Part shown: positions 27,333-36,294 of the stretch, in pieces
Position numbering within the stretch: the stretch's first letter is position 1
How the letters are laid out: every line of letters begins with the position of its first letter
Source of the DNA: Halofilum ochraceum
GTDB taxonomy: Bacteria; Pseudomonadota; Gammaproteobacteria; XJ16; Halofilaceae
Length of the DNA stretch: 64,000 bases
Reading direction: 5' to 3'
Assembly: GCF_001614315.2 (NCBI RefSeq)
Contig: NZ_LVEG02000018.1
Span: forward strand, 60,913-124,912
The notes under the pieces: model-generated
Database searches by the model: none
What the model was told of the DNA's origin: nothing
Seen by the model: only the letters and a program-made list of their open reading frames with translations
Translations under genes and position numbers: made by a program

Positions 27333-28691
27333 ATGGCCGAGACCGCACCCGTCGACCGCAATGCCGAACGCCTGTCGGTCGTCGAGGAACTGCTGGAGGG
27401 CGGGACCGCGCGCCAGGTCGAACAGACGCTCTCCGCGCTGCACCCGGCCGAAATCGCCGACCTGCTCGAATCCCTGCCGCGTCCGCAGCGGACCCTACTC
27501 TGGGCGCATGTCCCGACGGACGTCGACGGCGAAGTCCTGCTCGAAGTCGGCGAAGACGTCCGCGAGACGCTCGTGGACGACATGGAACCCGGCGAGGTGC
27601 TGGCCGCCACCGAGCAGCTCGACATCGACGACATGGCCGACTTCGTCCAGTCGCTGCCGGAGACGGTCGTCCGCGAAGTCCTCGCGGGCATGGACAAGCA
27701 GAACCGCCGCCGCCTGGAAGAGGTGCTGGCGTGGCCGGAGGACAGCGCCGGCGGTCTGATGAACGTCGATGGCGTGATGGTGCGTGCCAACGTCACGCTC
27801 GAGGTGGTACTGCGCTATCTGCGCTCGCGCGGCGAACTGCCACCGCATACCGACCGGCTCGTGGTCGTCGACCGCTATGGCCGCTTCCGCGGGATCCTCG
27901 GCATCGACACGCTGCTCACCAGCGATCCGAGCCTGCTCGTATCGGAGGTCATGGACCGTGAAGTCGAGCCGATCGCCCCGGAAACCCCGGCCGGCGATGT
28001 CGCCCGCCAGTTCGAGGACCACGACCTCATCTCGCACCCGGTTGCGGATGCCGAGGGCCGCGTCCTTGGTCGCATCACGATCGACGACGTTGTCGACGTA
28101 ATCCGGGAAGATGCCGAGAATTCGATGATGCGTCGCGCCGGTCTGGACGCCGAGGAAGACCTCTTCGCGCCCATCCGTCAGGCATCGACCCGACGCGCGG
28201 TCTGGCTGGGCATCAACCTCATGACCGCGTTCCTCGCCGCGTGGGTCATCGGCCAGTTCGAGGCGACGCTGCAGCAGGTCGTCGCGATGGCGATCCTCAT
28301 GCCCATCGTCGCCAGCATGGGCGGCATCGCCGGCACCCAGACCCTGACCATCGTCATCCGCGGCCTTGCCCTCGGGCAGATCACCCGCCGCAACACGCGC
28401 CCGTTGATGCTCAAGGAACTGGCGGTCGCGGCCGCCAATGGCCTGGTCTGGGCGGCACTGCTGGCGGTGGTGGCCCTGATCTGGTTCGGCAACGGGCCGC
28501 TGGCGCTGATCCTGTGCATCGCGCTGGTACTCAACCTCGCGATGGCCGCCGCCTTCGGTGTGCTGATCCCGCTGCTGCTCCAGCGCATGGGCATCGACCC
28601 CGCCCTCGCCGGCGGCGTCATCCTGACCACCATCACCGACGTGGTCGGCTTCGGCTCATTCCTCGGGATGGGGGCGTTGATTTTCCTGTAG
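27333..28691 (+). CDS. mgtE: Magnesium transporter MgtE
   Basis: 452 residues. N-terminal helical Mg2+-sensing domain (about 10-130, LSALHPAEIADLLESL), two CBS domains (about 135-255, LLVSEVMDREVEPI and VLGRITIDDVVDVIRED), a plug helix, then five membrane helices (about 285-450) with MPIVASMGGIAGTQTL and NGLVWAALLAV pore segments. Mg2+ channel closed by cytoplasmic Mg2+. Flanked on both sides by 252-bp direct repeats and preceded by a heptamer array. Confidence 0.96.
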   Translation: MAETAPVDRNAERLSVVEELLEGGTARQVEQTLSALHPAEIADLLESLPRPQRTLLWAHVPTDVDGEVLLEVGEDVRETLVDDMEPGEVLAATEQLDIDDMADFVQSLPETVVREVLAGMDKQNRRRLEEVLAWPEDSAGGLMNVDGVMVRANVTLEVVLRYLRSRGELPPHTDRLVVVDRYGRFRGILGIDTLLTSDPSLLVSEVMDREVEPIAPETPAGDVARQFEDHDLISHPVADAEGRVLGRITIDDVVDVIREDAENSMMRRAGLDAEEDLFAPIRQASTRRAVWLGINLMTAFLAAWVIGQFEATLQQVVAMAILMPIVASMGGIAGTQTLTIVIRGLALGQITRRNTRPLMLKELAVAAANGLVWAALLAVVALIWFGNGPLALILCIALVLNLAMAAAFGVLIPLLLQRMGIDPALAGGVILTTITDVVGFGSFLGMGALIFL

Positions 28692-28713
28692 ATCGGCGGC
28701 AGGCGGCAGAATC

Positions 28714-28965
28714 GTAGGCGCGTCTTCGACCGGCGCGGCCGAGCGCCGGTCGAATGCGCGCAGCCAGCCCCGAATCCGGATTCGCGCACCCTGCACATCC
28801 GCGGCGGGCGACCGGATCAATACGCGCACCGGCGCGCGGCGAACCGCGTCGTTCGCGCTCCAACGCCGCGCAAGCCCATCCGCAGTCGGTGCTCACGCGG
28901 CCGTGCGATATATCCCGGGCCGTGCAATCGATGCGCGCGTTCGCCTTCGACGAAAACGCGCCTAC
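28714..28965. mobile_element. 252-bp family A element, right copy
   Basis: Same length, termini and orientation as 26766-27017, with scattered differences. Its right terminus (CTA at 28962-28964) is the stop codon of the permease gene read on the minus strand, so the element inserted into or replaced the 3' end of that gene. Confidence 0.8.
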
Positions 28966-30059
28966 GCGGACGAAGACGCCCCATTATCCGCTTCCGCCTC
29001 TTCCTGGGGCGGCTGCACACGCGGCCATGCGTTGAGGACCGCCTGTACGAGCGTCGCCAGGGGGATGGCGAAGAACACGCCCCAAATGCCCCAGATCCCG
29101 CCGAAGAACAGCACCGCGACGATAATCGCCACGGGATGGAGATTGACCACCTCGGAGAACAGCACCGGCACGAGCACATTGCCGTCCAGCAGCTGGATAA
29201 TCTGATACGCCAGCAACAGCCACCAGAACTCGGCGGCGAAACCCCACTGGAAATAGCCGATCAGCGCGATCGGGATGGTTGCCGAGATCGCCCCGACGTA
29301 GGGAACAATCACGGAAATCCCCACCACAAACGACAGCAGCAGGCTGTAATTGAGCCCCATCAGCGCGAACGTGACATAGCTCACCAGCCAGACGATCGCG
29401 ATCTCCACGACCTTGCCGCGGATGTAGTTGCCGATCTTGTCATCGACCTCCTGCCACACCTGGAACGACAGTTCACGCCGCCGCGGCAGGAACTCCGTGG
29501 CCCAGGCGATCATCCGATCCTTGTCCTTGAGCATAAAGAACACGAGCAGCGGGACCAGGATCACGTAGATGATGAACGTGAAGATGCTCACCGCCTGCGA
29601 CAGCGACACGGACAGGACCGCGCGCCCGAAATCGGCCACCTCGGCATGCAGTGTGCCGATCAGCTCGCGCACCTGCTGCTCGGTGAACAGGGTCGGGTAC
29701 ATCTCGGGCAGGCGCAGCAGGGCCTGTTGACCCTGGGAGACCATGCCGGGGACCTCGCGGATCAACTGGGCCACCTGACGCGACAGCAGCGGCGCAAGGC
29801 CGAGCAGTATGACCACGGCGAGGAAGACGAACCCGAGCACCACGAAACTCACCGCGGCGAGGCGCGGGACCCGCCAGCGCTCGAGCGCCATGACCACGCC
29901 CTCCAGCAGGTAGGCAAGGATCAACGCGACCAGTACCGGGGCAAGGATATCGCCGGCGAACAGCACCACCGAAAAGCCGGCGACGAGCAGAATAACGAGG
30001 ATGACGGCCTGTGGATCGGAGAAATTGCGCCGATACCAGGCGTGGATGACGTCGAGCAT
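28962..30059 (-). CDS. AI-2E-family (PerM/YdiK) membrane permease
   Basis: 365 residues from the ATG at 30059. About eight membrane spans in the family's pattern: paired N-terminal spans (AVILVILLVAGFSVVLFAG and DILAPVLVALILAYLLEG), a soluble middle (about 100-200), FIIYVILVPLLVFFMLKDKD, and the ending IPYVG...GNVLVPVLFSEVVNLHP with FFGGIWGIWGVFFAIPLA. Proposed cargo varies in the family (AI-2, Na+/H+) and cannot be assigned here. The C-terminal Ser-Ser-Ser-Ala and its TAG abut or lie in the repeat element's end. Confidence 0.9.
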   Translation of the reverse strand: MLDVIHAWYRRNFSDPQAVILVILLVAGFSVVLFAGDILAPVLVALILAYLLEGVVMALERWRVPRLAAVSFVVLGFVFLAVVILLGLAPLLSRQVAQLIREVPGMVSQGQQALLRLPEMYPTLFTEQQVRELIGTLHAEVADFGRAVLSVSLSQAVSIFTFIIYVILVPLLVFFMLKDKDRMIAWATEFLPRRRELSFQVWQEVDDKIGNYIRGKVVEIAIVWLVSYVTFALMGLNYSLLLSFVVGISVIVPYVGAISATIPIALIGYFQWGFAAEFWWLLLAYQIIQLLDGNVLVPVLFSEVVNLHPVAIIVAVLFFGGIWGIWGVFFAIPLATLVQAVLNAWPRVQPPQEEAEADNGASSSA

Positions 30060-30174
30060 GATCGGGGCGGTCCAGTTCGCGCACGGGGGATCATAGCACT
30101 GGTCGTCCACGTCCTCCGCCGGATCCCCGTGGCTGTGGCATAATCCGGTAGCCGGCGCTGCCCTGGAGAAGTGC

Positions 30175-30624
30175 ATGAGCCCCGTCCGTCCCCGCCTGCT
30201 GGTCATCGCCAGCCTGCTGTCGCTCATACCGGCCGTCGCCATGGCCGAGGTCTACAAATGGGTCGATGAAGACGGCGTCACGCACTACTCGCAACAGCCG
30301 CCGCCCTCCGGGACCCCGACCGTCATCACGCCGGATGCCGCACCGCCCACGGATACCGCCGAAAGGCAGGGTGGCGACGGCGAAGGCGAGGACGGCAACG
30401 CCGACAACGAAAACGGCGATGCGGAACAGGAAATGATCGCCGACTTCTGCAACGATCTGCGCGACCGAGAGAAAATCCTGCAGGGTGACCGGCCGATCCG
30501 GGTCAAGGCCGAGGACGGCACGCTGACCACCCTCGACGACGAGGGCCGGGCCCAGCGCCTGGAACGCGTCCAGGGGCAGCTGCGGGATCACTGCAAGGGG
30601 CTGGATGGCCAGAGTGGCGCATGA
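30175..30624 (+). CDS. DUF4124 domain periplasmic/exported protein
   Basis: 149 residues. Signal peptide about 1-24 (LLVIASLLSLIPAVAMA), then the DUF4124 start EVYKWVDEDGVTHYSQQPP (25-43). A long acidic, Gly/Asn-rich linker (about 64-88) and a C-terminal helix with two Cys (DFCNDL, DHCKGL) that could form a disulfide. GGAGA ribosome site. Function unknown; such proteins are common, cell-envelope and often near house-keeping genes. Divergent from the permease gene. Confidence 0.85.
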   Translation: MSPVRPRLLVIASLLSLIPAVAMAEVYKWVDEDGVTHYSQQPPPSGTPTVITPDAAPPTDTAERQGGDGEGEDGNADNENGDAEQEMIADFCNDLRDREKILQGDRPIRVKAEDGTLTTLDDEGRAQRLERVQGQLRDHCKGLDGQSGA

Positions 30625-30754
30625 CCCGCCGGCACGAAGCCGACAACGCCTGACCAGGGCGTACGCGCCGCTCGCGTAGTCACCGAGCTTCCCGCGCGGC
30701 CCGCTGGTTCCTTACAATCGGGCGCCCTCGCCCCGCCATGGAGCAGACCGCCCG

Positions 30755-32473
30755 ATGCGCGTCTCCGAGTTCTACCTCAATACGCTGAAGGAAACCCCGG
30801 CCGACGCCGAGATCGTCAGCCACCAGCTGATGATGCGCGCCGGCATGATCCGCCGCCTGACCGCCGGCATCTACAGCTGGCTGCCGCTGGGCCTGCGCGT
30901 GTATCGGCGCATCGAGAACATCGTGCGCGAGGAGATGGACAACGCCGGCGCACTCGAACTGCTGCTGCCGGCCGTCCAGCCCGCGGAACTGTGGCAGGAA
31001 TCGAAGCGCTGGGACGAGTACGGCCCCGAACTGCTGCGGATCCGTGACCGCCACGAGCGCGACAACTGCTTCGGGCCGACCCACGAGGAAGTAATCACCG
31101 ACATCGCGCGGCGCGAACTCAAGAGCTATCGCCAGCTGCCGCTGAACTTCTACCAGATCCAGACCAAATTCCGCGACGAGATCCGCCCGCGCTTCGGCGT
31201 CATGCGCTCGCGCGAGTTCGTCATGAAGGACGCGTATTCCTTCGATCTGTCGCCCGAGGGGCTGCAGGCGAGCTACGACCGCATGTACGACGCCTACCGC
31301 CGGATCTTCGACCGCCTCGGGCTCGAATACCGCGCGGTCGAGGCCGACTCGGGCGCCATCGGCGGCTCGCGCTCGATGGAATTCCACGTCCTCGCCTCCA
31401 GCGGCGAGGACGCCATCGCCTACTCGGACAGCGGCGAATACGCCGCCAACGTCGAACTGGCCGTCGCCCAGCCGGACCCGACACCGCGCCCGGCCCCGGG
31501 CGCGGAGTTGGCCACGGTCGACACGCCCGGCGTGCAGACGATGGACGACCTGGCGCGCCAGCTCGATGTGCCGCTCGCGCGCTGCCTCAAGACCCTGCTG
31601 GTCGAGGGCGCCGAGGGCGGACTCGTCGCGCTGGTCCTGCGCGGCGACCACCAGTTGAACGCGATCAAGGCCGAGGGGCTGGCCGCCGTCGCCGATCCGC
31701 TGACCATGGCGAGCGATGCGCGCATCCGCGAGGTGGCCGGCACCGGCGCCGGCTCGCTGGGCCCGGTCGGGCTCGACGTCCCGGTCATCGCCGACCACGC
31801 GGCCCTGCCGCTGGCCGACTTCGTCTGCGGCGCGAACCAGGCCGAAAAACACCTGACCGGCATCAACTGGGGCCGCGACCTCCCGGAACCGGAGGCGGCC
31901 GATCTGCGCGACGTGGTCGAGGGCGACATCGCGCCCGACGGCGGCCGCCTCGATATCCTGCGCGGCATCGAGGTCGGGCATATCTTCCAGCTCGGGCAGA
32001 AATACTCCGCGGCGATGGGCGCGGAGGTGCTGGACGAGGACGGCAAACCCGTGACGCTCTATATGGGCTGTTACGGCATCGGCGTCACCCGCCTGGTCGC
32101 GGCCGCCATCGAGCAGGGCCACGACGACCGCGGCATCACCTGGCCGGCCGCCATCGCGCCCTTCGAGCTCGCCATCGTGCCGATCAACATGCACAAGTCG
32201 CACCGGCTGCGCGAGGCCGTCGAGTCGCTGTACGGCGAACTCCAGGCCGCCGGTATCAGCGTCCTGCTCGACGATCGCGAGACGCGCCCCGGCGTGAAGT
32301 TCGCCGACATGGACCTGATCGGCATCCCGCACCGCATCGTGCTCTCCGACAAGGGCCTCGATGCCGGCACCGCCGAATACAAACCGCGCGCCGCGGCCGA
32401 GCCGGACAACATCCCGCTGGACGGTCTCACGAACTTCCTCACCGAGCGGATCGCGGCGGAGAAACAGGCGTGA
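30755..32473 (+). CDS. proS: Prolyl-tRNA synthetase
   Basis: 572 residues, bacterial-type class II enzyme with the editing INS domain (about 230-400) between catalytic motifs 2 and 3. Seen: [70 protein letters not shown], and an anticodon-binding C terminus ([21 protein letters not shown]). INS removes Ala from tRNA-Pro. The stop overlaps the next gene, an AlaX-type editor, by GTGA. Confidence 0.98.
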   Translation: MRVSEFYLNTLKETPADAEIVSHQLMMRAGMIRRLTAGIYSWLPLGLRVYRRIENIVREEMDNAGALELLLPAVQPAELWQESKRWDEYGPELLRIRDRHERDNCFGPTHEEVITDIARRELKSYRQLPLNFYQIQTKFRDEIRPRFGVMRSREFVMKDAYSFDLSPEGLQASYDRMYDAYRRIFDRLGLEYRAVEADSGAIGGSRSMEFHVLASSGEDAIAYSDSGEYAANVELAVAQPDPTPRPAPGAELATVDTPGVQTMDDLARQLDVPLARCLKTLLVEGAEGGLVALVLRGDHQLNAIKAEGLAAVADPLTMASDARIREVAGTGAGSLGPVGLDVPVIADHAALPLADFVCGANQAEKHLTGINWGRDLPEPEAADLRDVVEGDIAPDGGRLDILRGIEVGHIFQLGQKYSAAMGAEVLDEDGKPVTLYMGCYGIGVTRLVAAAIEQGHDDRGITWPAAIAPFELAIVPINMHKSHRLREAVESLYGELQAAGISVLLDDRETRPGVKFADMDLIGIPHRIVLSDKGLDAGTAEYKPRAAAEPDNIPLDGLTNFLTERIAAEKQA

Positions 32474-33186
32474 CCACGGCGCTGCTGTTCCGCGAATCGC
32501 CCTACGAGACCCGATTCGAGGCAACGGTCGAGGTCGTCGATGACAACGCCGTCGTGCTCGACCGCACCCTGTTCTACCCGCATGGCGGCGGCCAGCCCGG
32601 CGACAGCGGCACCCTGACGCTCGCCGACGGCAGCACGCTCACGGTCGCCGACACCCGCAAGGGCGATGCCGGCGCCGTCCTGCATCACATCAGCGAAGGT
32701 GCAACGCTCCCCGCGGTGGGCGACCGCATCAGCGGCGAGATCGACTGGTCCCGGCGCCACGCGCACATGCGCATGCATACCTGCATGCACCTGCTCTCGG
32801 TCGCCATCCCCGCCCCCGTCACCGGCGGCTCCGTGGGCGCCGACAAGGGCCGGCTCGACTTCGACCTGCCCGAGAGCACGCTCGACCGCGAGACCGTCAC
32901 CGAATCCCTGAACGCGCTGATCGCGGCCGATCACCCCGTCACGGCCGAGTGGATCGCCGAGGCCGAGCTCGACGTCCGTCCGGAACTCGTCAAGACGCTC
33001 TCCGTCCAGCCGCCCCGCGGCGAAGGCGACATCCGCCTCATCCGCATCGGCGACATCGACCTCCAGCCCTGCGGCGGCACCCACGTCGCCCGCACCGCCG
33101 AAATCGGCCGCGTCCGCGTCGCCAAGATCGAAAAGAAAAGCCGCCACAACCGCCGCGTCAGCATCGTCTTCGATCCAGACGGGTAA
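32470..33186 (+). CDS. alaX: Alanyl-tRNA editing protein, AlaX type
   Basis: 238 residues. Free-standing homologue of the AlaRS editing domain that hydrolyses mischarged Ser- or Gly-tRNA-Ala. N-terminal [13 protein letters not shown], zinc motif MHTCMHLLS (HxxxH) and QPCGGTHV near the C terminus: the complete set of metal ligands. GTG start inside the proS stop (4-base overlap), so the synthetase and the trans-editor are translationally coupled. Confidence 0.93.
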   Translation: MTTALLFRESPYETRFEATVEVVDDNAVVLDRTLFYPHGGGQPGDSGTLTLADGSTLTVADTRKGDAGAVLHHISEGATLPAVGDRISGEIDWSRRHAHMRMHTCMHLLSVAIPAPVTGGSVGADKGRLDFDLPESTLDRETVTESLNALIAADHPVTAEWIAEAELDVRPELVKTLSVQPPRGEGDIRLIRIGDIDLQPCGGTHVARTAEIGRVRVAKIEKKSRHNRRVSIVFDPDG

Positions 33187-33702
33187 TCACCTGACGCTCG
33201 CGCCGGGGCAGAATCCGACGCTGTTTGGGTTCTCGCCAAGGCGCGCAAAGAAAACGTAGGCCGGCCTTGCGCGGCTCGTGGCGATCCCCGACGTCCCTGG
33301 CATCCCACCGCGCAATGCCGGCATTCCCCCTGGCGCCGGGGAAGCCGGCCTACGCTCGCATACCCCGGAAAACGGTTGGTGCGACCTGTAGCACTTGCAC
33401 AAGCACTTCCGCCTCGACTACGTCCCCATGCGGTCGAAGTGGTGGAGGCATGCCGTAGGCGCGTCTTCGACCGGAGCCACCGCACCGGTCGAAGACGCGC
33501 AGCCTACCCGAAGCGCGCGATCCTGCCGTACCACCGTTACCGGTAGAAGCAAGGGATCCGCCGTACCGCTGGCGCGCGCGTTCGCCGTCGGCGAAAACGC
33601 GCCTACGGAGCGAGCTTGCTCGCGAATGTGCTCGCAGCCACGCATCGGAACCCCGGCGCCGGAAATCCCCATATTCCCGGAAAATTCGACACGCACCACA
33701 GG
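33187..33702. repeat. Repeat-filled gap: families H, C, A and D
   Basis: No gene seen. Family H fragment (TTCTCGCCAAGGCGCG, about 33230), family C element 33255-33357, family A element 33455-33606 (152 bp, GTAGGCGCGT...GCGCCTAC) and one family D REP directly abutting it (33603-33625). Confidence 0.8.
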
Positions 33703-34773
33703 TCACCCCCAAAGCGCCGGCTGGTGCACATCACGCGGTTCGAGGTTGGAGACGGTGACGCCCAGCAGCCGGACGGCGGCATGTTCGGGCAATGCACGCT
33801 CCAGCAGCAGCCCGAGCAACGGACGCAGATCCTCGAGCGTCGCCAGTCCGCCCGGTGCGGTCCAGCTGCGCGTCACGATCGAGAAATCGGCGAAACGGAC
33901 TTTCACGGTCACCGTCCGCGCGATCACCTCGAGCGCTTCCAGCCGTTCGGCGACGCGCCCGGCCAGCCGCTCGAGTTCGGCCTGCATCGGTTCGAACTCG
34001 GTCATGTCCGTCGCGAAGGTGTTTTCCTGCCCGATCGACTTGCGCACCCGCCGGCTCTGCACCGGACGGTCGTCGATGCCCCGGGCCAGCCAGTAATAGC
34101 GGTCACCCGCCTTGCCGAAACGCTCCACGAGCGCCTCACGCGACCACGCCCGCAGGTCCGCGCCGGTCTCGATACCGAGCGCGCTCATGCGCGCGGTGGT
34201 CGCCGGCCCGATCCCGTGGATGCGGCTGACCGGCAGCGACTGCACAAAGCCCTCGCCCTGCTCCGGGCGGATCACGAACAGCCCGTCCGGCTTGTCCTGG
34301 TCCGAGGCGAGTTTGGCCAGGAACTTGTTGTACGAGACGCCGGCCGACGCCGTAAGCCCCAGCTCCGTGCGGATACGCTCGCGGATCTCGCCCGCCATGC
34401 GTGTCGCCGATCCCTCGCAGCAGGGGCTGTCGGTAACATCCAGGTAGGCCTCGTCCAGCGACAGCGGCTCGATCCGATCGCTGTAGGCGGCGAAGATCGC
34501 GCGGATCGAGCGCGATACCTCGCGATAGGTCTCGAAGCGGGGCCGCACGAAGACCAGGTCCGGACACAGGCGCAGCGCACGGGCCGACGGCAGCGCCGAG
34601 CGCACACCGTACTTTCGCGCCTCATAACTCGCGGCCGCGACGACGCCCCGCCCGTTGGGCGACCCCCCGACCGCGAGCGGCACGCCGCGCAACGAGGGGT
34701 CGTCACGCTGCTCCACGGACGCAAAGAACGCGTCCATGTCGACATGGATGATCTTGCGGACGGGGTCGGTCAT
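33703..34773 (-). CDS. dinB: DNA polymerase IV
   Basis: 356 residues from the ATG at 34773 (one at 34800 is possible). Y-family translesion polymerase. Catalytic motifs HVDMDAFFASVEQ and SLDEAYLDVT are intact, also AGVSYNKFLAKLASDQDKPDG, IHGIGPATTARM (helix-hairpin-helix) and a little-finger domain ending PRDVHQPALWG. No LexA box was seen in the upstream gap. It is separate from the ImuB/DnaE2 pair further along. Confidence 0.96.
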   Translation of the reverse strand: MTDPVRKIIHVDMDAFFASVEQRDDPSLRGVPLAVGGSPNGRGVVAAASYEARKYGVRSALPSARALRLCPDLVFVRPRFETYREVSRSIRAIFAAYSDRIEPLSLDEAYLDVTDSPCCEGSATRMAGEIRERIRTELGLTASAGVSYNKFLAKLASDQDKPDGLFVIRPEQGEGFVQSLPVSRIHGIGPATTARMSALGIETGADLRAWSREALVERFGKAGDRYYWLARGIDDRPVQSRRVRKSIGQENTFATDMTEFEPMQAELERLAGRVAERLEALEVIARTVTVKVRFADFSIVTRSWTAPGGLATLEDLRPLLGLLLERALPEHAAVRLLGVTVSNLEPRDVHQPALWG

Positions 34774-34800
34774 GACGTCTGCAAACGTGCCGCGGGGCAA

Positions 34801-34876
34801 TCGCGAGCAAGCTCGCTCCTACAAGTGAATTTGAACCGCGGTGGCACAATTCCTGTAGGAGCGAGCCTGCTCGCGA
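34801..34876. repeat. REP pair, family D
   Basis: Inverted copies of TCGCGAGCAAGCTCGCTCCT plus AC around a 30-base spacer, 28 bases upstream of dinB. Confidence 0.85.
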
Positions 34877-35036
34877 TCAACCGACATGGGCACGCCAACG
34901 CGCATGGCGATCCACACGTCGCCCGCCCCCGATCGATCAGGAACAACGCAAAAAGCGGCAGGCAGCCCCCGATCAACATGCTGTTAGAATGCGCCGACAA
35001 CGACATAACCGAAAACCAGGTCTGCGGGAGGATTCC

Positions 35037-36017
35037 ATGGCCGCAATGCAAACACGAAGTTGGCTGACGGCCGGGTTGGCCGCCGTGATGATGACGGCGG
35101 GCGGTTCGGTGCATGCGGCCGGATCATTCATCAGCATCAGTACCGGCGATGTCAGCGGCATGGCCTATCAGGCCGGCGGCGCCATCTGCTCACTGGTGAA
35201 CGCGCAACGCAACGACCACCAGATCCGCTGCACCGTCAAAAGCTCACCCGGCGGCGTCGAGAATATCCTCGCACTGCGCCAGGGGGAACGTGAATTCGGC
35301 ATTGCACAATCGGATGTGGTCCAGCAGGCGTGGCGCGGCAATGGACCATTCGGCGAAATCGGTGAATTCCGGGGCCTGCGGACCGTCTTCGCCCTGCATC
35401 CCGAGACACTGACGCTGGTCGCAAGCTCCGATGCCGATATCGAAACCGTCCAGGATCTGCGCGGGCAACGGGTGAACATCGGACCGGAGACCTCCGGGGA
35501 AGCGGTCAGCATGGTGACCCTGATGGATGCGCTCGGCTGGACGGAGGACGACTTCGCCAGCGCGGAGCGCCTCGATATGACGGCGCAGGTGAATGCATTC
35601 TGCGAAGAAGAAATCGATGTCGCCGTATTCGTGACCGGCCATCCCAACAACTCCGTCCAGGAGACCCTTGCCTGCGGTGGTTCGATCGTTCAGCTCGAAG
35701 GCCCCGCCATCAATCGTCTCGTGCGTTCCGCCTCGTATTACGAAACGACCGTCATTCCCGGCGGCACGTACAGCGGCGAATCCGGCGAGATCAACACCTA
35801 TGGCGTGCGCTCCCTGCTGCTGTCATCCACGAACACACCCCAGCGGATCGTGCGCGAAGTGACGCGCTCGGTCTTTGAGCAATCCGAACAGTTCAGCGAC
35901 TGGCACCGTGCATTCGACAGCCTGGAACCGGCGGGCATGGCACGCGGCGTCGGGGCTGTTGATGCACCCCTGCATCCAGGCGCCGAAGACTGGCTCGGCG
36001 ACGAAGGCCTCCTCTGA
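35037..36017 (+). CDS. TAXI-family TRAP transporter solute receptor
   Basis: 326 residues, ATG at 35037 behind GGGAGGA. Signal peptide about 1-24 (LTAGLAAVMMTAGGSVHA). Then the TAXI pattern: ISISTGDVSGMAYQAGGAICSLVN, SSPGGVENILALRQGEREFGIAQSDVVQQAW, VASSDADIETVQDLRGQRVNIGPETSG, AVFVTGHPNNSVQE and a C-terminal DSLEPAGM segment. It should bind a small carboxylate (glutamate/ketoglutarate-like in known cases), but no DctQM permease gene is adjacent, so it is an orphan here. Confidence 0.9.
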   Translation: MAAMQTRSWLTAGLAAVMMTAGGSVHAAGSFISISTGDVSGMAYQAGGAICSLVNAQRNDHQIRCTVKSSPGGVENILALRQGEREFGIAQSDVVQQAWRGNGPFGEIGEFRGLRTVFALHPETLTLVASSDADIETVQDLRGQRVNIGPETSGEAVSMVTLMDALGWTEDDFASAERLDMTAQVNAFCEEEIDVAVFVTGHPNNSVQETLACGGSIVQLEGPAINRLVRSASYYETTVIPGGTYSGESGEINTYGVRSLLLSSTNTPQRIVREVTRSVFEQSEQFSDWHRAFDSLEPAGMARGVGAVDAPLHPGAEDWLGDEGLL

Positions 36018-36027
36018 GTCATTCCGC

Positions 36028-36065
36028 GCCGCTCATCTGTTGCATAAATGCAACAGATGAGCGGC
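36028..36065. terminator. Perfect 18-bp inverted repeat after the TAXI receptor gene
   Basis: Arms GCCGCTCATCTGTTGCAT and ATGCAACAGATGAGCGGC with a 2-base AA centre, 10 bases past the stop. No T tract follows, so a terminator is plausible but a protein-binding or RNA-stability site is also possible. Confidence 0.5.
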
Positions 36066-36294
36066 TTCCTCGAAAGTCTATTTCCGCATCGAAATACCCC
36101 CGTCGAGCTTGAAACGAATGTAATGGTGCATTACGCTCCGTTCACCCTGTCACGTTTGGGGCATTGTAAGTCGCATCCGTGAACGGTTGTGGCGCACCCG
36201 CAACAGGCGTGGTAGGTTTATAAGCGGTGGATTCAGTACCCACGGGTGCATGGTCCACAGAAGCTTCTGTCCAAACACCAATGGGATCATTGAA

